From: Otis tarda
Lineage: Eukaryota; Chordata; Aves; Otidiformes; Otididae
Direction: 5' to 3'
NCBI GenBank assembly: GCA_026413225.1
Contig: CM048591.1
Location: 5,347,001 to 5,411,000, forward strand
DNA length: 64,000 nt
Made by a program: the position numbers and the translations under genes. Below are positions 14,276 through 25,314 of the stretch, piece by piece. Numbering within the stretch: the stretch's first letter is position 1; every line of letters starts with the position of its first letter. Below the pieces are notes generated by a model. The model searched no databases. It saw only the letters and a list, made by a program, of their open reading frames with translations, and was not told the DNA's origin.

Positions 14276-15965
14276 CTAACCTTGCAGAAGTTGAACATAC
14301 ATTAAATCCTCAGATTTTATTTAGAGTTTTTCTAACTTTTTTTTTCCCCCCTTAATATATTCTAGCATTATTGGTATCTCCAGCCATTCAAAATTACTGT
14401 GAGTGTTAACACAATTCAGAAAGTGGATAAGATTTTGGAAAAAAACTTCTGTCTTCACCTCTTGCTGTTCATCATGTATATGTTCGCACATTTTTATTAC
14501 AAAGCCTATTTGATAAGATTCAGTGGGTAGAAGAATGATTGCAAATGACTTTTTGCTTGACAATTCAATCAAAAAATTCAGGCATGAGGTCCAGAAGAGC
14601 TAGTTATAAGGATGTTTGTCATTTTTCCAAACAAACAGAAATAGAAATCAACATTGCAGTTTTCAGGCATGAACTTTTGAAAAGATCATACATTTTTGAA
14701 GATGATACCTGGGGTCTTGTGGGTATGAAACCATCAGAAAAAACAGAACTGTTCAAACCATCCAGTATTTCAGATATAAAATAGTAGTAATGAAATGTTT
14801 GTTTAGTTGCTGAAATGTCTAAATTTGATGATTTTTACACATTTAGTTATACACAAACACCTTATCAAAAGAATAAAATCTGGTGCATTCAACATGCCCT
14901 GGCCAGATTTTCAGGAAGTTATTTAATTTTACAGAGTGATAAAGGGAAGAATATCTCTCAAACTTTTTGCATATTTATCACTTTTTCTGTTGAATGAAAA
15001 ACTCTCCTCCTATGGTGCATACTTTGTAAATATGATCTGCTGTTCTGTTTTTAGACTCTACAGCTTTTTACCACCTTCTCTATGCTAATAATACCTATAT
15101 ACTTTCTTCTTTTCTCACAAACTTTATGAACTAATCTATAAGTTCACTGACTTAATTATTATTTTTAGGCCCATCTTCTATGCTCGTATCTTAAAAACTT
15201 CAATATTTATAAAAGCAGAAGTTAAAGATCCGCTGAACTAGTGGATCTAAATTGAAGTGGATCAATCATATGGAGTCACAGATCTCAGAGTTGCAAGTAC
15301 TGTGGTAATTTGTTAGACTAAAGTGTAAGATTTTGTAAGAAGGGTAAATATTATTCTGGAAATGAATTAATATATGAACATACACAGCACCCAGGAGAGT
15401 ATGAATATGTGGAAGTTCTTGAGTCAATAAAGAGGGATAGGAAGCTCAGGATGAGATATTCACATCAGGGATACTATTACCATAAAGAATATTGCGTCAG
15501 CTCACGATGTACTCTCCTGCCTTGAAAAACAGGTATAGAACTACTTTCAAAGTTGTTGGTACAAGTGAAACGTAGAACAAATTAGATATTCAGTTGCATT
15601 ATATTCTACCTGCTCTCACAACCTCATGGGTATAGAAATATTTTTTTTTCTATTAGCCTGTGGGCCCACACAAACATATATTTTTAAAAGCTGATACCTT
15701 ATTTACACGAAATTTAGTACTGCTGTGCTGATCAAAAGGACACTTTAGAATAAATAATATAAGCTCAGCCTTTTTCTAAGCATGGCATTTCCTACTGGGA
15801 GGTAAATAAAACACTATTAGGAAGAGAGTAGGAATTATATTGAAAGTAGCAGACAGGACTAAGTTTATTATTCACGGAAAACATATATATTTCAATGCCA
15901 GTACAAGTATCATGTATACCTTTCTAGATAGTTAATGAACACTGGTAAGCATAATTAGAAAAAAA

Positions 15966-15999
15966 CTGAAAACTAAATGCAGGATCTGAAAACTAAATG
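15966..15999. repeat. 14-bp direct repeat, period 20
   Basis: CTGAAAACTAAATG occurs at 15966-15979 and again at 15986-15999, with six bases between the copies. Confidence 0.85.
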
Positions 16000-18772
16000 T
16001 TTGAAAACACAGGAGAGCTTCAACATTACGTAGTAACTCATGTATATCAGCCCTACATTTATTCAGCTGAGGCAATCTGCGCTTGCTTAGCCACAGATGG
16101 ATATAAGGAAGATACTATTCATCTGAAACAATGATCCTTTTACTTATCGTAGTTGCCATGTGATGTACATGTCCCATTTAAATGGAATGATCTTCAGAGT
16201 GTTATAAAATATTCATTAAAAATTTTCAGGCAACTTGCAATTCAAAATGCTTCACAATATCTGTTATGGATTAAAAGGTTGGGGTTTTTTTTACCATTTT
16301 TTAACTGACTGTGTTTTACATATGTATGTATTTATTCAAATATTGGTCTTACCCATTTATTCTGTTTTAATATCCTGCTTTAAAGCCACATTTTGATGAA
16401 GTGGTTTGTGTGTGGCATAAATTAGAGTTAAAGCTCCCTATTTTATAGATCTGTAAAAATTTGGAGCAATATTATTTGGATTTCCAAAGGAAAATGGACG
16501 TAACAATATCTGATGATGGTTTGGATTTGTTAGGTGTGGGTGTTAATTTATATGGGAAAAAAAAAGGATAATACATAAGGAAAAAAGAAGAGACCAAGGA
16601 AAATATTTTCATAAAGCAGCATAGAATACCCATACCATTTTTGTATTAGTTTTTAAAATTCATTCTCTCTAGAAAATTACTTTGGAGCTGACGTTAGTCT
16701 GAGTGAAGAAGTCATTGTATTCCAGCTGAGGCAGCTGTCCTGCTGGGGAGCCCAGACAAAGGTGGTTATAAGCAGGTTTAATTCCTGAGGCTCCTTCTGA
16801 ATAGTGTGGTTTCATGCCAGTGGTGACTGAGACTTTTTTTGCTCAAGAAAGCATTCCACCATCTTCTGACTGTCATTCAGTATGTCCAGCAGCCAAGACT
16901 GTGGAATATCTGGTAAATTTGGACACAACTGTTGTACGTCAGAACTGTTTTGGTACTTTCTTGTCCTCCATCCTCATGGATTAAGGGGTTTGTTGTTTGA
17001 AGCCAAAAGCTAGCTGCTTCTTTTCCTTAGGAGAAGTGGTCTGTTCCGCCTGCTCTGAAAATGCTTGCTGCCCTAATATTCAGAAGGGTTTAACAGAAAA
17101 TGCTAATTATTATTTTAAAGAAGACAGAGAGGAAGGTAGGTTGCAATTCCCACCTCTTGTACCCCAATTTCCTTATTCTACATTGTAATCCAGCTATTAA
17201 AAAGATCAGAGAGTGTACCTCAATTCTTTCTGAGAATATAAAACTGTGTAACGTGTTTCTGGGAGAGGGTGCTAGTCCTCACACAAGAAGGGACAAACTC
17301 TACAGAGACCAAGGAAGTTTCTTACCCTGGCAATTAGAAGCAGCCCTTGACAAAGGGCTGCCATGGAAGAAGTTGTGGGACAAAATGCATGTAAAAGGAA
17401 GTTTTATTCACCATTTCGCTAGCTATCTGACTATAAGATGTTCATTTCATTATGCAGAGTGCTTCTATGAACAGCTTTCTCAAATTCTGCACCTCTCCAG
17501 ATTCATTTTATACGATGAAACCAGCTCATGCAGAGCTCTGGACTGAGCCTAGTATTACGCATATACAAATTGGTATTGTTGCACTTGACATTACAAGATG
17601 TAAATTTTTCCTCAGATCTGGCTCTGTATGCACCGTGTGCGGCCTAGGTTCCTGTGAAAATGTTGATGATGCATATTCACAAACACAGAGTGGTCTGGGA
17701 GATGTAAATTTTACACGTCTCTGTGGCTAACATTTTACACATTACAGTAGAAAATCAGTAGGATGCTTCCAAATTATTTCAGTTCTCTTAGTTCCTGTGG
17801 ATTTAATGAGGATATAAATGATGTCTTGATTTGAGGCTGTCTCAAGAGAAAGGAAAAATGTTTACCAGGAGTTCTGGGTATCCTCTGAGAATTTCCATTT
17901 CAATTGTAACAACACATTTTGTCACACAGGCATAGCTCCAAAAGGAAACACAGTGAGAGCAGATACAGAGTAGTTTGCTTTAAAAAAAAAAAATAGCTTG
18001 GCAAGAAAAAGCAGCAGGTAGTGAAACAAATTGAATTCATTTGTGGTACGGGCCCTCAGAAAGCTCAAAATGTGCAGGCATAAACCATATGAACAGAAAC
18101 TCTGCTTCTCAGAGCAAACTAGGCAGATCACATTAGGCATCAAATTATTCTTCGTAAACCACTAACAGTTATCAGATGGAGGTGCCTAAAAATCTGTTGT
18201 GATCAGAAAAACAGGTGTCCTGGAAATCAAAGTGTCCAAATATAGACAGTGCTTGAAAGTAATGCGTCTAACAACAGATAATATAGAAAACATGAGTGTC
18301 ACTGCACACAGATTTATTCCCTCTATAATATGTATAGACTGAATGAGGCTTTTTTACAGTTACCCTCTTTGAGTTACTATGAATTTATAATGCTGCTTCT
18401 TATCATTTATATTTGTCTACACTAAAGATGCAATAATTTATTAACATGGTAATAAATGTTTAATACTCCTTGTCGCTATCATTTTGTAAAACTATCTCCT
18501 TTACTCCCTGATTCTTGAAAATATAAAGAGGACAAACATTAAACTAAACCAATGCCGGTTTACAAATGGGTGTATTTATATGCAGAATTTTTAAAATGTT
18601 GCATTTCTTGTTATAACCTCTGCTATTGAAGGTAACTGAGGTGTTCAAGATGTACAGCAGTATCATGTTTGATTTAACGTATTGTGACTGATAGTTATCA
18701 TTCAGATGGAGCACATGTTTTTTTAAACAAGTGTCCGTGTAGCAGCAATAGAGGAATTTTAATGCAGGCATT

Positions 18773-18787
18773 AAAAAAAAAAAAAAA
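18773..18787. repeat. A15 homopolymer (left arm of an A/T hairpin)
   Basis: Fifteen A residues followed by GAAAGAAATT. Most of it pairs with the T run at 18840-18853. Confidence 0.9.
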
Positions 18788-18839
18788 GAAAGAAATTGGC
18801 TTAAAAATCAACCTTTTTTTAAAAAAATCTGTTAATTTC

Positions 18840-18853
18840 TTTTTTTTTTTTTT
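18840..18853. repeat. T14 homopolymer (right arm of an A/T hairpin)
   Basis: Fourteen T residues preceded by AATTTC, complementary to the 18778-18797 arm. Confidence 0.9.
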
Positions 18854-19787
18854 CCTTCTGTTCAACTGGAATTCACATATTTTACTTTTGAAGGTCTTTT
18901 CTTCACAGCTCTCAGTGTTAGGTATACTATCTTCACTTATCAAATGAGCTGAGATTCAAACTCCAGAGGAAAAACAACAAGGATAACATAACTTCTTATG
19001 TTGTTCTGATAACTGATCATAGTACCATGACCACTGTATACCCAAGTGTACTTTTGTGGTTATTCAAAGTCCATGAACTATAGATGTCATATTGAAATCT
19101 TATGATTGGAGAGGATATGAATGCTTCTGGCTTTCTACATAAATTGGAATTTCACTTCCAGATGCCACCTGTTCCAAATGATCCAAAGTGATCTTCCTGA
19201 AGACTCATGTAACTTTCCTAAAATTTCTGAGAGCAGGTAATACTCAGCCACAAAATAGTCTGTTCAGAAGAAACCAAGCTTTAGGTAGTTAACAGAAGTG
19301 TTTGTCCTCTTCAAGTTTAATGAGTTAGATATTCCTAAAGTGCACCAGAAATCAAATCAAGCACTGCAGTTAGTGACATTTTGTAACATCATGAAAACTT
19401 CCATGAATCAGCCTTGTAAATCATATTTTATGTTTTCTTCATGGCAATTTTCTTCTGTATATAATATCAAGTTAACAGTATTCACCAAGTATTAAAAAGA
19501 TGTAACATTTCAATATAGGAATTGATAAAACGGAGTTTAAAAAGGAAGATATTAAGACAAATAAAGAAGTTTCAATTAATATTTTTTTAAATTTCATAAT
19601 TTTTATCAGTTTTTAGTTATCACTGTAATGCCAACGCATTCTTGCAGCTTTAGACAAAATACAGACTTTGAATCACTTTCTAAGCTAATACCTGAATGAC
19701 TGAATTCTCTGCTTGTTCTCTTCCCAGCTGTCACTTAAAAACAGTAATACCACATTTTTTTTCCCTCCTTGTCTTTCTCCTCTCCAG

Positions 19788-19844
19788 CAATGACAATGCA
19801 GTTCATAAGCCATCGGTTCCCTGACTATCATGATCCAACTATAG
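19788..19844 (+). CDS. RIT2: RIT2 internal coding exon (exon 2 of the usual five): end of P-loop serine context and effector region
   Basis: This 57-bp exon completes a split alanine codon with CA, encodes [18 protein letters not shown], and ends with the G of a split glutamate codon. Both flanking introns are therefore phase 1. The acceptor has a long pyrimidine tract ending in ctccag and the donor is gtgagt. RIT2 (Rin) is a neuronal Ras-like GTPase of the plasma membrane that binds GTP and lacks a C-terminal prenylation motif. The HDPTI(E) effector/switch I sequence is a hallmark of the RIT family, and PDYHDPTI favours RIT2 over RIT1, which I recall as PEDHDPTI. The R in SHRF is the RIT1-like residue. 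The G1 box lies on the upstream exon outside the window. The exon is too short to be found as an open frame and was located by reading the motif and its splice sites. Confidence 0.93.
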
Positions 19845-20727
19845 GTGAGTAGAGATTACTCTTTCCTTCATCCTTCTCAATCTCTCTGCCTGTTCAAGAT
19901 TGCTGTTCAGTGAGAAGCTGCTCCTAAAGAGCACTATCTAGAAGTAAAATACATGTATTTTATATTATATCTTAATTTTGTAATCAGAACTAAATTGTGT
20001 CATGGTCACACCACAGTTACTTCTTCCTCAAAATGCTTTGTACGGTATCTCTTTCAAGAACAGATATCTGTTTTCATGTTCCATAACTATTAATGTCTGT
20101 GCAATTTTGATCACAGAATACAAAACAAAAATGTAACAAGACAGAAAACAGTCTTTCAGAATACAAAAATAATGTAAAAACTCCAGTCTGGAGTGTGGTT
20201 TTTAAAGTTTTGTTATTTTGGTTCTGTTTTGCACTATTAAATGTTTAGTTGACCTTCCCTAGAAAAATCAAGTGAGTACTGAATTTAATACACTAGAGTT
20301 CTGCCCTGGGATCACATACTCTACTAACTCCATTTGGTTTACCCACATTATAAACTTAAGTAATGGTGAATATTGACAGGTATCTGCAATACTCTGGAGT
20401 ATACTTTAGATGCTGACCATTGCATAACTATATGGCTGGAGTACAATGGGACAGTCTAAGCTGGAAGAGAGATCTAGAACAAATTCTGGTTGACTGAATT
20501 TCTCTTTCTAAAACAGTTAATCCAAAAAGTTTGTGGCAAAAATGGTGTCTCATCAAAACATTTCAAATATTTTTCCACCTTCTAAATTGTGTGGAAATTT
20601 GGAAGATATTTACAGGGTATAAACTCAAGTGATTTAACATCTTGAACAGTGCTGGATTCATGTTGTTGTATTGGGCATCATCTATGCAGATCCTGCTAGA
20701 CACCTGGTGAATACCCAGTTAGGCACA

Positions 20728-21070
20728 ACCCAGCAATGTGCCCTTGTGGCAAAGAAGGCTCATGATATCCTGGATTAGGATTAGGAGGAGTGTTGACAGC
20801 AGATTGAGGTAGCTGATCTCTCCCCTCTCTACTAAGTACTGTTGAATCCATAGGTGGAGTACTGTGTGTGGCTCTGGGCTCCCCTGTACAGGACAGTATT
20901 GACATACTTTGGTCAGAGAGGTTGTGGAGTCTCCATCCTTTGAGATACTCAAAATTGCATAGACATAGACCTGGGCAATCTGCTCTAGGTGGCCCTGCCT
21001 GAGCAGGGGTTTGGACCAGATGACCTCCAGAGGTCCCTGACAATCTCAACAGCTCTGTGACTCTATGATG
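20728..21070 (+). mobile_element. CR1 LINE remnant with internal deletion
   Basis: The left part (cagcaatgtgcccttgtggc and following) matches the CR1 coding region also seen at 28948 onward. From about 20908 the sequence jumps to the 3' UTR (cagagaggttgtggagtctcc, then ggaccagatgacctccagagg) and ends in ctgtgactctatgatg. The stretch between these two parts, several hundred bp in other copies, is missing. No usable reading frame remains. Its 3' UTR wording differs from the 4650 and 28104 copies, so it probably belongs to another CR1 subfamily. Confidence 0.85.
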
Positions 21071-21837
21071 TCAAGAACAGTTCTCAAAAGACTTTTTTCT
21101 TTCTTGCTGTTGAGCATCATTTGGGCACTAGTATAATTATTAATATAAATGAATGTAGTAAAATATGTATGTGACATTGAGGTAGAAGTCAGCACAACTG
21201 AATATTTATTCATTTAAGAGTGGCTTTATTAGCTAGTTTTATGTATACTAAGAAGTCCTTGCATTTATAGGGACTATCTATGTGCAATTAACTCTTGGTA
21301 AATTGTGTTATTTTAATGTTTAAAAAAAAAAAGATGTATAACCTCTTCATGCCATTAGTAGTCATAAAACCATTAAAAATATTACACAATAAAAATGAGA
21401 TATGTCAAATCTAAAGAAGGCAAAACTCCTATGGAATTGCTACAGATTCATTTGTTGCACTCAGGGTAAAAAAAAAAAAATCATTAGACCTAATTGGAAA
21501 AGAGCAGTATCAGTAATTACCGACACTATTAAGTTGTGTATATATACCTATCTTTATTATTAACTATCCACCTGCCATCTGTATTTATCCCTATATTGTA
21601 TCTCGTCATAATCGTAACTTATTGGTCTCTAGACAATACCACAATATGAATAATAGATAATCACAAAGAGAAGGAGAGCTTACAATGCATCGTAAGTACA
21701 TACTGCAGGAATGCCTCGAGGACCTAATCAGGGTGAAGGTCTCCTTGAATAAGAGACAGCTTCGACTCAGTAAAGCCAACACTCTAAATAGGAGAGTATA
21801 GAGAGAGGGGGATAGAGAACAGAGAAATGAAGTATTG

Positions 21838-21920
21838 AATTCAAACTCACACAGCTGGTTAGAGGCAGAACTGGAAGTATAACTCTGAGTTTTATCTGTT
21901 CAGCACTTCTGACTCTCAGA
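21838..21920 (+). repeat. MIR-like ancient SINE fragment (3' half)
   Basis: The stretch caaactcacacagctggtta followed by gaggcagaactgg and ttctgactctcag has the typical MIR 3' word order. Its left part is not recognisable. Confidence 0.45.
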
Positions 21921-24114
21921 ATATGCTGAGGACATCCTAAGAAAGGCTTATTTCTGTTCATGCTCTGAAACATGTACTAAACAGCAGAGTATAATCTTCG
22001 GCTAAGTATGTATGTTTCCTCTTGGGTAAATTTGTGATATGACTCCTCAAAATCGGATGTAAAGTAAAAAAAAAATGAATAGGAGGAATGATTTGTTATC
22101 TCATCTGTAATAACAAACAAATACGTTTTAAAATCTCAGTACATTGAAAAAGTTTATATTGTTGAGATTGCTATTACCAATTTTGAGTCCCTGGATTCAA
22201 ATCACAGAATTCATTTCATGTTTTTTTTTTTTCACACGTCCACTGGTAGGGTTATTTTAACTATTTCCCATCAGTCTAATAAAATGTTACAGTTCTAGAT
22301 AATTTTCTTGGCTGTCAGAAAGAAAGGTGATCCAGAAGGAGCACAACCAGGGTGTGTGCTGATACGAGGAGTTGCCAGAGGGCAGGTTATTCCTTGAAGG
22401 TTGCAAGGGGCTATCCACAAACAGATGCTTTCTGACACCCAGAAGTTATGATGTTGAGGCAGAACAGTGATCTATCTAGTCAGAATTTTGTTTCTCACAG
22501 TAACCCAGCAGCAAATAATGACGAAAGAAAAAACAAGTCACATATGATACATACCTTCACTCTGGCAGAGTGGCAAGGAGGAAAATAAGCGTAGCTTTTC
22601 AGCTATGTCTAAAACCACTGACCTCTCTAGATATCAATATATAGCCTTTATTTTGTGTTATATATTTCAGACCACTTTCATTCCTCAACAACTTGTACCC
22701 TGTTCATGGAACTCATGAGCTGTCCTGAACTTCTCTGGACCTACAGACCTCAGATTTTAGTGTACTTTGGAAATAATGTATTCTGCCTATCTGTGCTTTT
22801 GTTTGTCTTTGAGCATTTAAAGGAACAACAGTTTCTGTAGGTGTCACTGGGAGGGTAATATTCTCCCAAAGTAACAAAAAAAGTTCTATGATGTGTTTGA
22901 ATGATAATAAATGGATTTTAAGTTTTAACCAACCTGCTGAGTCTACTATTCTCCAGCTGAGCTTTAAGACAAGGACTATTGTTTCTTTTGCTTTTCATGT
23001 ACATAAGAATCTAATAAATACCTACATATTTTTCCTAATTTTCTTGAACTAGCAACTCTATTCTGTGTGTTTTCTGTGGTGTGAAATTGTGGCAGTAGTG
23101 ACCACGCTACTTTATTGTGCAAAGTTAACCACGATTTAAGTGGTAGTGCTGACAGAATTGATACTGTACATCCTTGTGTTTGATGGGGCTTTTTATAAGA
23201 GCTGTCCAAATAGAAACTGGGGAGTGAGGGGGTGTAAAATGGAGGGGCCTTTTTAAATAACAACATTGTCTTTTAAATCCTGGAAGTCTATCATTTTCAG
23301 TTTTAGAGGAAAGACTTCAATGTTCCCTGGGCCTACTAAATTTTTATAATGGCTTTCTCCATTTTAACTTTTCATTGTCCAGCTTAGGTGTTGACATAGG
23401 AGTGGAACAATAATTTCAGTTGTTTTTCATTTCTGTAAATTCTTGTGAAATATATTAGCATTTAGGTAAAGAAGACAGAGGTCAATAAAACATTCCCACA
23501 GCACATCAGCACTGACATAATCCAGTTGATACCCTACTTTAAAGCAGAGGCAAATCACATTCAGTTCATGCAAAGGATCCACAAAATCATCTTGTATGAT
23601 CAGTTAGGAACACATAAAAAACCCGAAACAAGGAATCTACAATAGTTTTTGTTTGACTTAAAAATAAATTACTACCAATGGGTTTTTGTACTTCATTTCA
23701 TAAAAGCCCAAATCTTCACAATTCTAAGAAATGTTCTGTTTGATTCTTTTGATATAAAGAACACATTTCATATCCTGACCTATTCCTTGTTCCATTGAGA
23801 GATACTCATGCGCAACTGACCTTTGAAGATTTATAGGTTTTTTTTTCCTTATTTTGTTTTTATTTTATGCTTCTTCTGTAAACTGATAAAACAGTGAGCT
23901 TTGAAGGGAGTCTAAAAATGAGAATATACATCCATTTTGTCTAATCCAACATGAGGCTATGGTGAAAATTACTGTTACTGACCAGAGAAGAGTCCTCTCA
24001 CTTTAACATGCTGCCAAATGTTCTTCCCCTTCCTACTTCTGCTTCTCTCCAAAAACACAGTTAGAAATTGATTCTAAAAATTATGCAGTAATAATCATGT
24101 AGCTTTAAAAACGC

Positions 24115-24160
24115 TTTTTTTTTTTTTTGTGACAGTCCCTAAGAGCATTTTTTTTTTTTT
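24115..24160. repeat. Paired T14 and T13 runs
   Basis: T14 at 24115-24128 and T13 at 24148-24160 are separated by 19 bp and lie just before the truncated 5' end of the CR1 at 24181. Confidence 0.85.
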
Positions 24161-24180
24161 CCTATCATTCTTTTTCATTA

Positions 24181-24560
24181 AGAAGAGAAGCTCCTAGGAG
24201 ACTTTATGGGAGCCTTTTAGTACCTAAAGGGGGCCTACAAGAAAGCTGGAGAGGGACTTTTCATAGGGACATGTAGAGATAGGACAAGGGGCTTTAAACT
24301 GAAAGCAGGTAGATTTAGATTAGATATAAGGAAGAAATTCTTCACTACAAGAGTGGAGGCGCTGGAACAGATTGTGCAGACAACCCGTGGATGCCACATC
24401 CCTGGGAGTGTTCCAGGCCAGGTTGGAGGGGCCTTTGAGTGACCTGGTTTAATGGATGGTGTTTCCCGGCCCATAGCAGGGAGGTTGTAACTAGATCATC
24501 TTTAAGGACCCGTCCAACCCAAACCATTCTATGATTCTATGATTCTATGGTTCTATGATT
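24181..24560 (+). mobile_element. CR1 LINE, 3' end only
   Basis: It starts at agaagagaagctcctaggag, equivalent to the last part of CR1 ORF2, and runs through the 3' UTR (agattagatataaggaagaaattcttcac region) to the terminal octamers ATTCTATG repeated about four times at 24526-24558. It has no coding capacity. Its 5' truncation point abuts a T-rich stretch with runs T14 and T13 at 24115-24160. The well-kept octamer array suggests a younger or better preserved insertion than the other short copies. Confidence 0.92.
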
Positions 24561-25013
24561 GTGGTTCAACATTATGTTGTTAATGTATTAGAGTTTTCTT
24601 TTTCTGTAGTGACTCATATCTCTAGCATTATAGTAGAAATAAAGAATTCAAACATAATTGTGCTTTGTACTTACAACTTTTTTTTCTGTTATGCATTGAC
24701 ATTTTTGAAATATTACAGGGGATCTTGATCACAGAAAGCTGCTACTACTGTGAGATGATGCAGAATTTTTGTTAAAAGGATGTTTCAATTGCTACATTAT
24801 GTAATACATTTGCTTATAGATTTGTATGTCATACATACATATATTTCAAATGTGTTAATTTTGACCCTAAAAGAGCTATGCAAATAGCTTTAGAATTATT
24901 TACATGTTTTCCCTTCTGTGTTTATAATTTATAGAAAGAGTAGCTATACTTTTGAAGAATTTACTGGATGTTTTGATAGAAAGTCCAACACTTTTTTAAG
25001 TCCAAGAATTTTT

Positions 25014-25019
25014 AAAAGA
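25014..25019. repeat. Target-site duplication, left copy (AAAAGA)
   Basis: These six bases are identical to 25309-25314 and lie immediately outside the TG/CA ends of the solo LTR. Confidence 0.8.
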
Positions 25020-25308
25020 TGTTGTGGTTTAATCCCAGATGGCAACTAAGCAGAACACAGTCACCCTCTCACCTTTCCGACTCCCAGGTAGGATGGGAGA
25101 GAGAATCGGAAAGGAAGGAAAACTCGTGGGTTAAGATAAAAGCAGTTTACTAGGACAGCAAAGGAAAATATAAGTCCTTGATCTCTTAGCAACAACTAAT
25201 AACATCAGTGTTTTATTAATGTTCTTCACATACCAAATCCCATGCTAAATCCAAAACACAGCAGCTACTGGGTAGAAAATTACCTCTATCCCAACAAAAA
25301 CCAGGACA
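25020..25308 (-). mobile_element. Solo LTR of an endogenous retrovirus, internally deleted
   Basis: The element has TG...CA ends and is flanked on both sides by AAAAGA (25014-25019 and 25309-25314), a perfect 6-bp target-site duplication. The minus strand starts TGTCCTGGTTTTTGTTGGGA and ends in GGATTAAACCACAACA, with an internal CTTTTATCTTAACCCACGAG. That is a common bird LTR pattern. At 289 bp it looks shorter than the copies I recall; the centre of U3, where a TATA box would sit, seems missing near 25165-25190. A 6-bp duplication fits class II (ERVK-like) elements. No gag, pol or env remains. Confidence 0.85.
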
Positions 25309-25314
25309 AAAAGA
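25309..25314. repeat. Target-site duplication, right copy (AAAAGA)
   Basis: This is the partner of 25014-25019 and directly follows the terminal ACA of the LTR. Confidence 0.8.

Larger units (their letters stand above)
1..19787 (+). other. RIT2: RIT2 intron 1, 3' part (partial)
   Basis: This stretch contains no supported gene on either strand. It is mostly AT-rich, apparently single-copy sequence. Recognisable contents are a TG/CA-rich stretch (341-410), a CR1 LINE (4650-5659), a MIR-like fragment (about 7962-8050), a reversed CR1-like relic (about 14150-14275), a 14-bp direct repeat (15966-15999), an A/T hairpin (18778-18853) and several homopolymer runs. It ends in a strong polypyrimidine tract and acceptor AG at 19786-19787. 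Open frames of 60-150 codons inside it have no recognisable domains. The 5' end of the intron is outside the window. Confidence 0.85.

Noticed and set aside
17100-17546. 148-codon open frame on the + strand.
   Set aside because: No recognisable domain, no splice context tying it to RIT2, and ordinary intron base composition. Frames of this size occur by chance in 64 kb.
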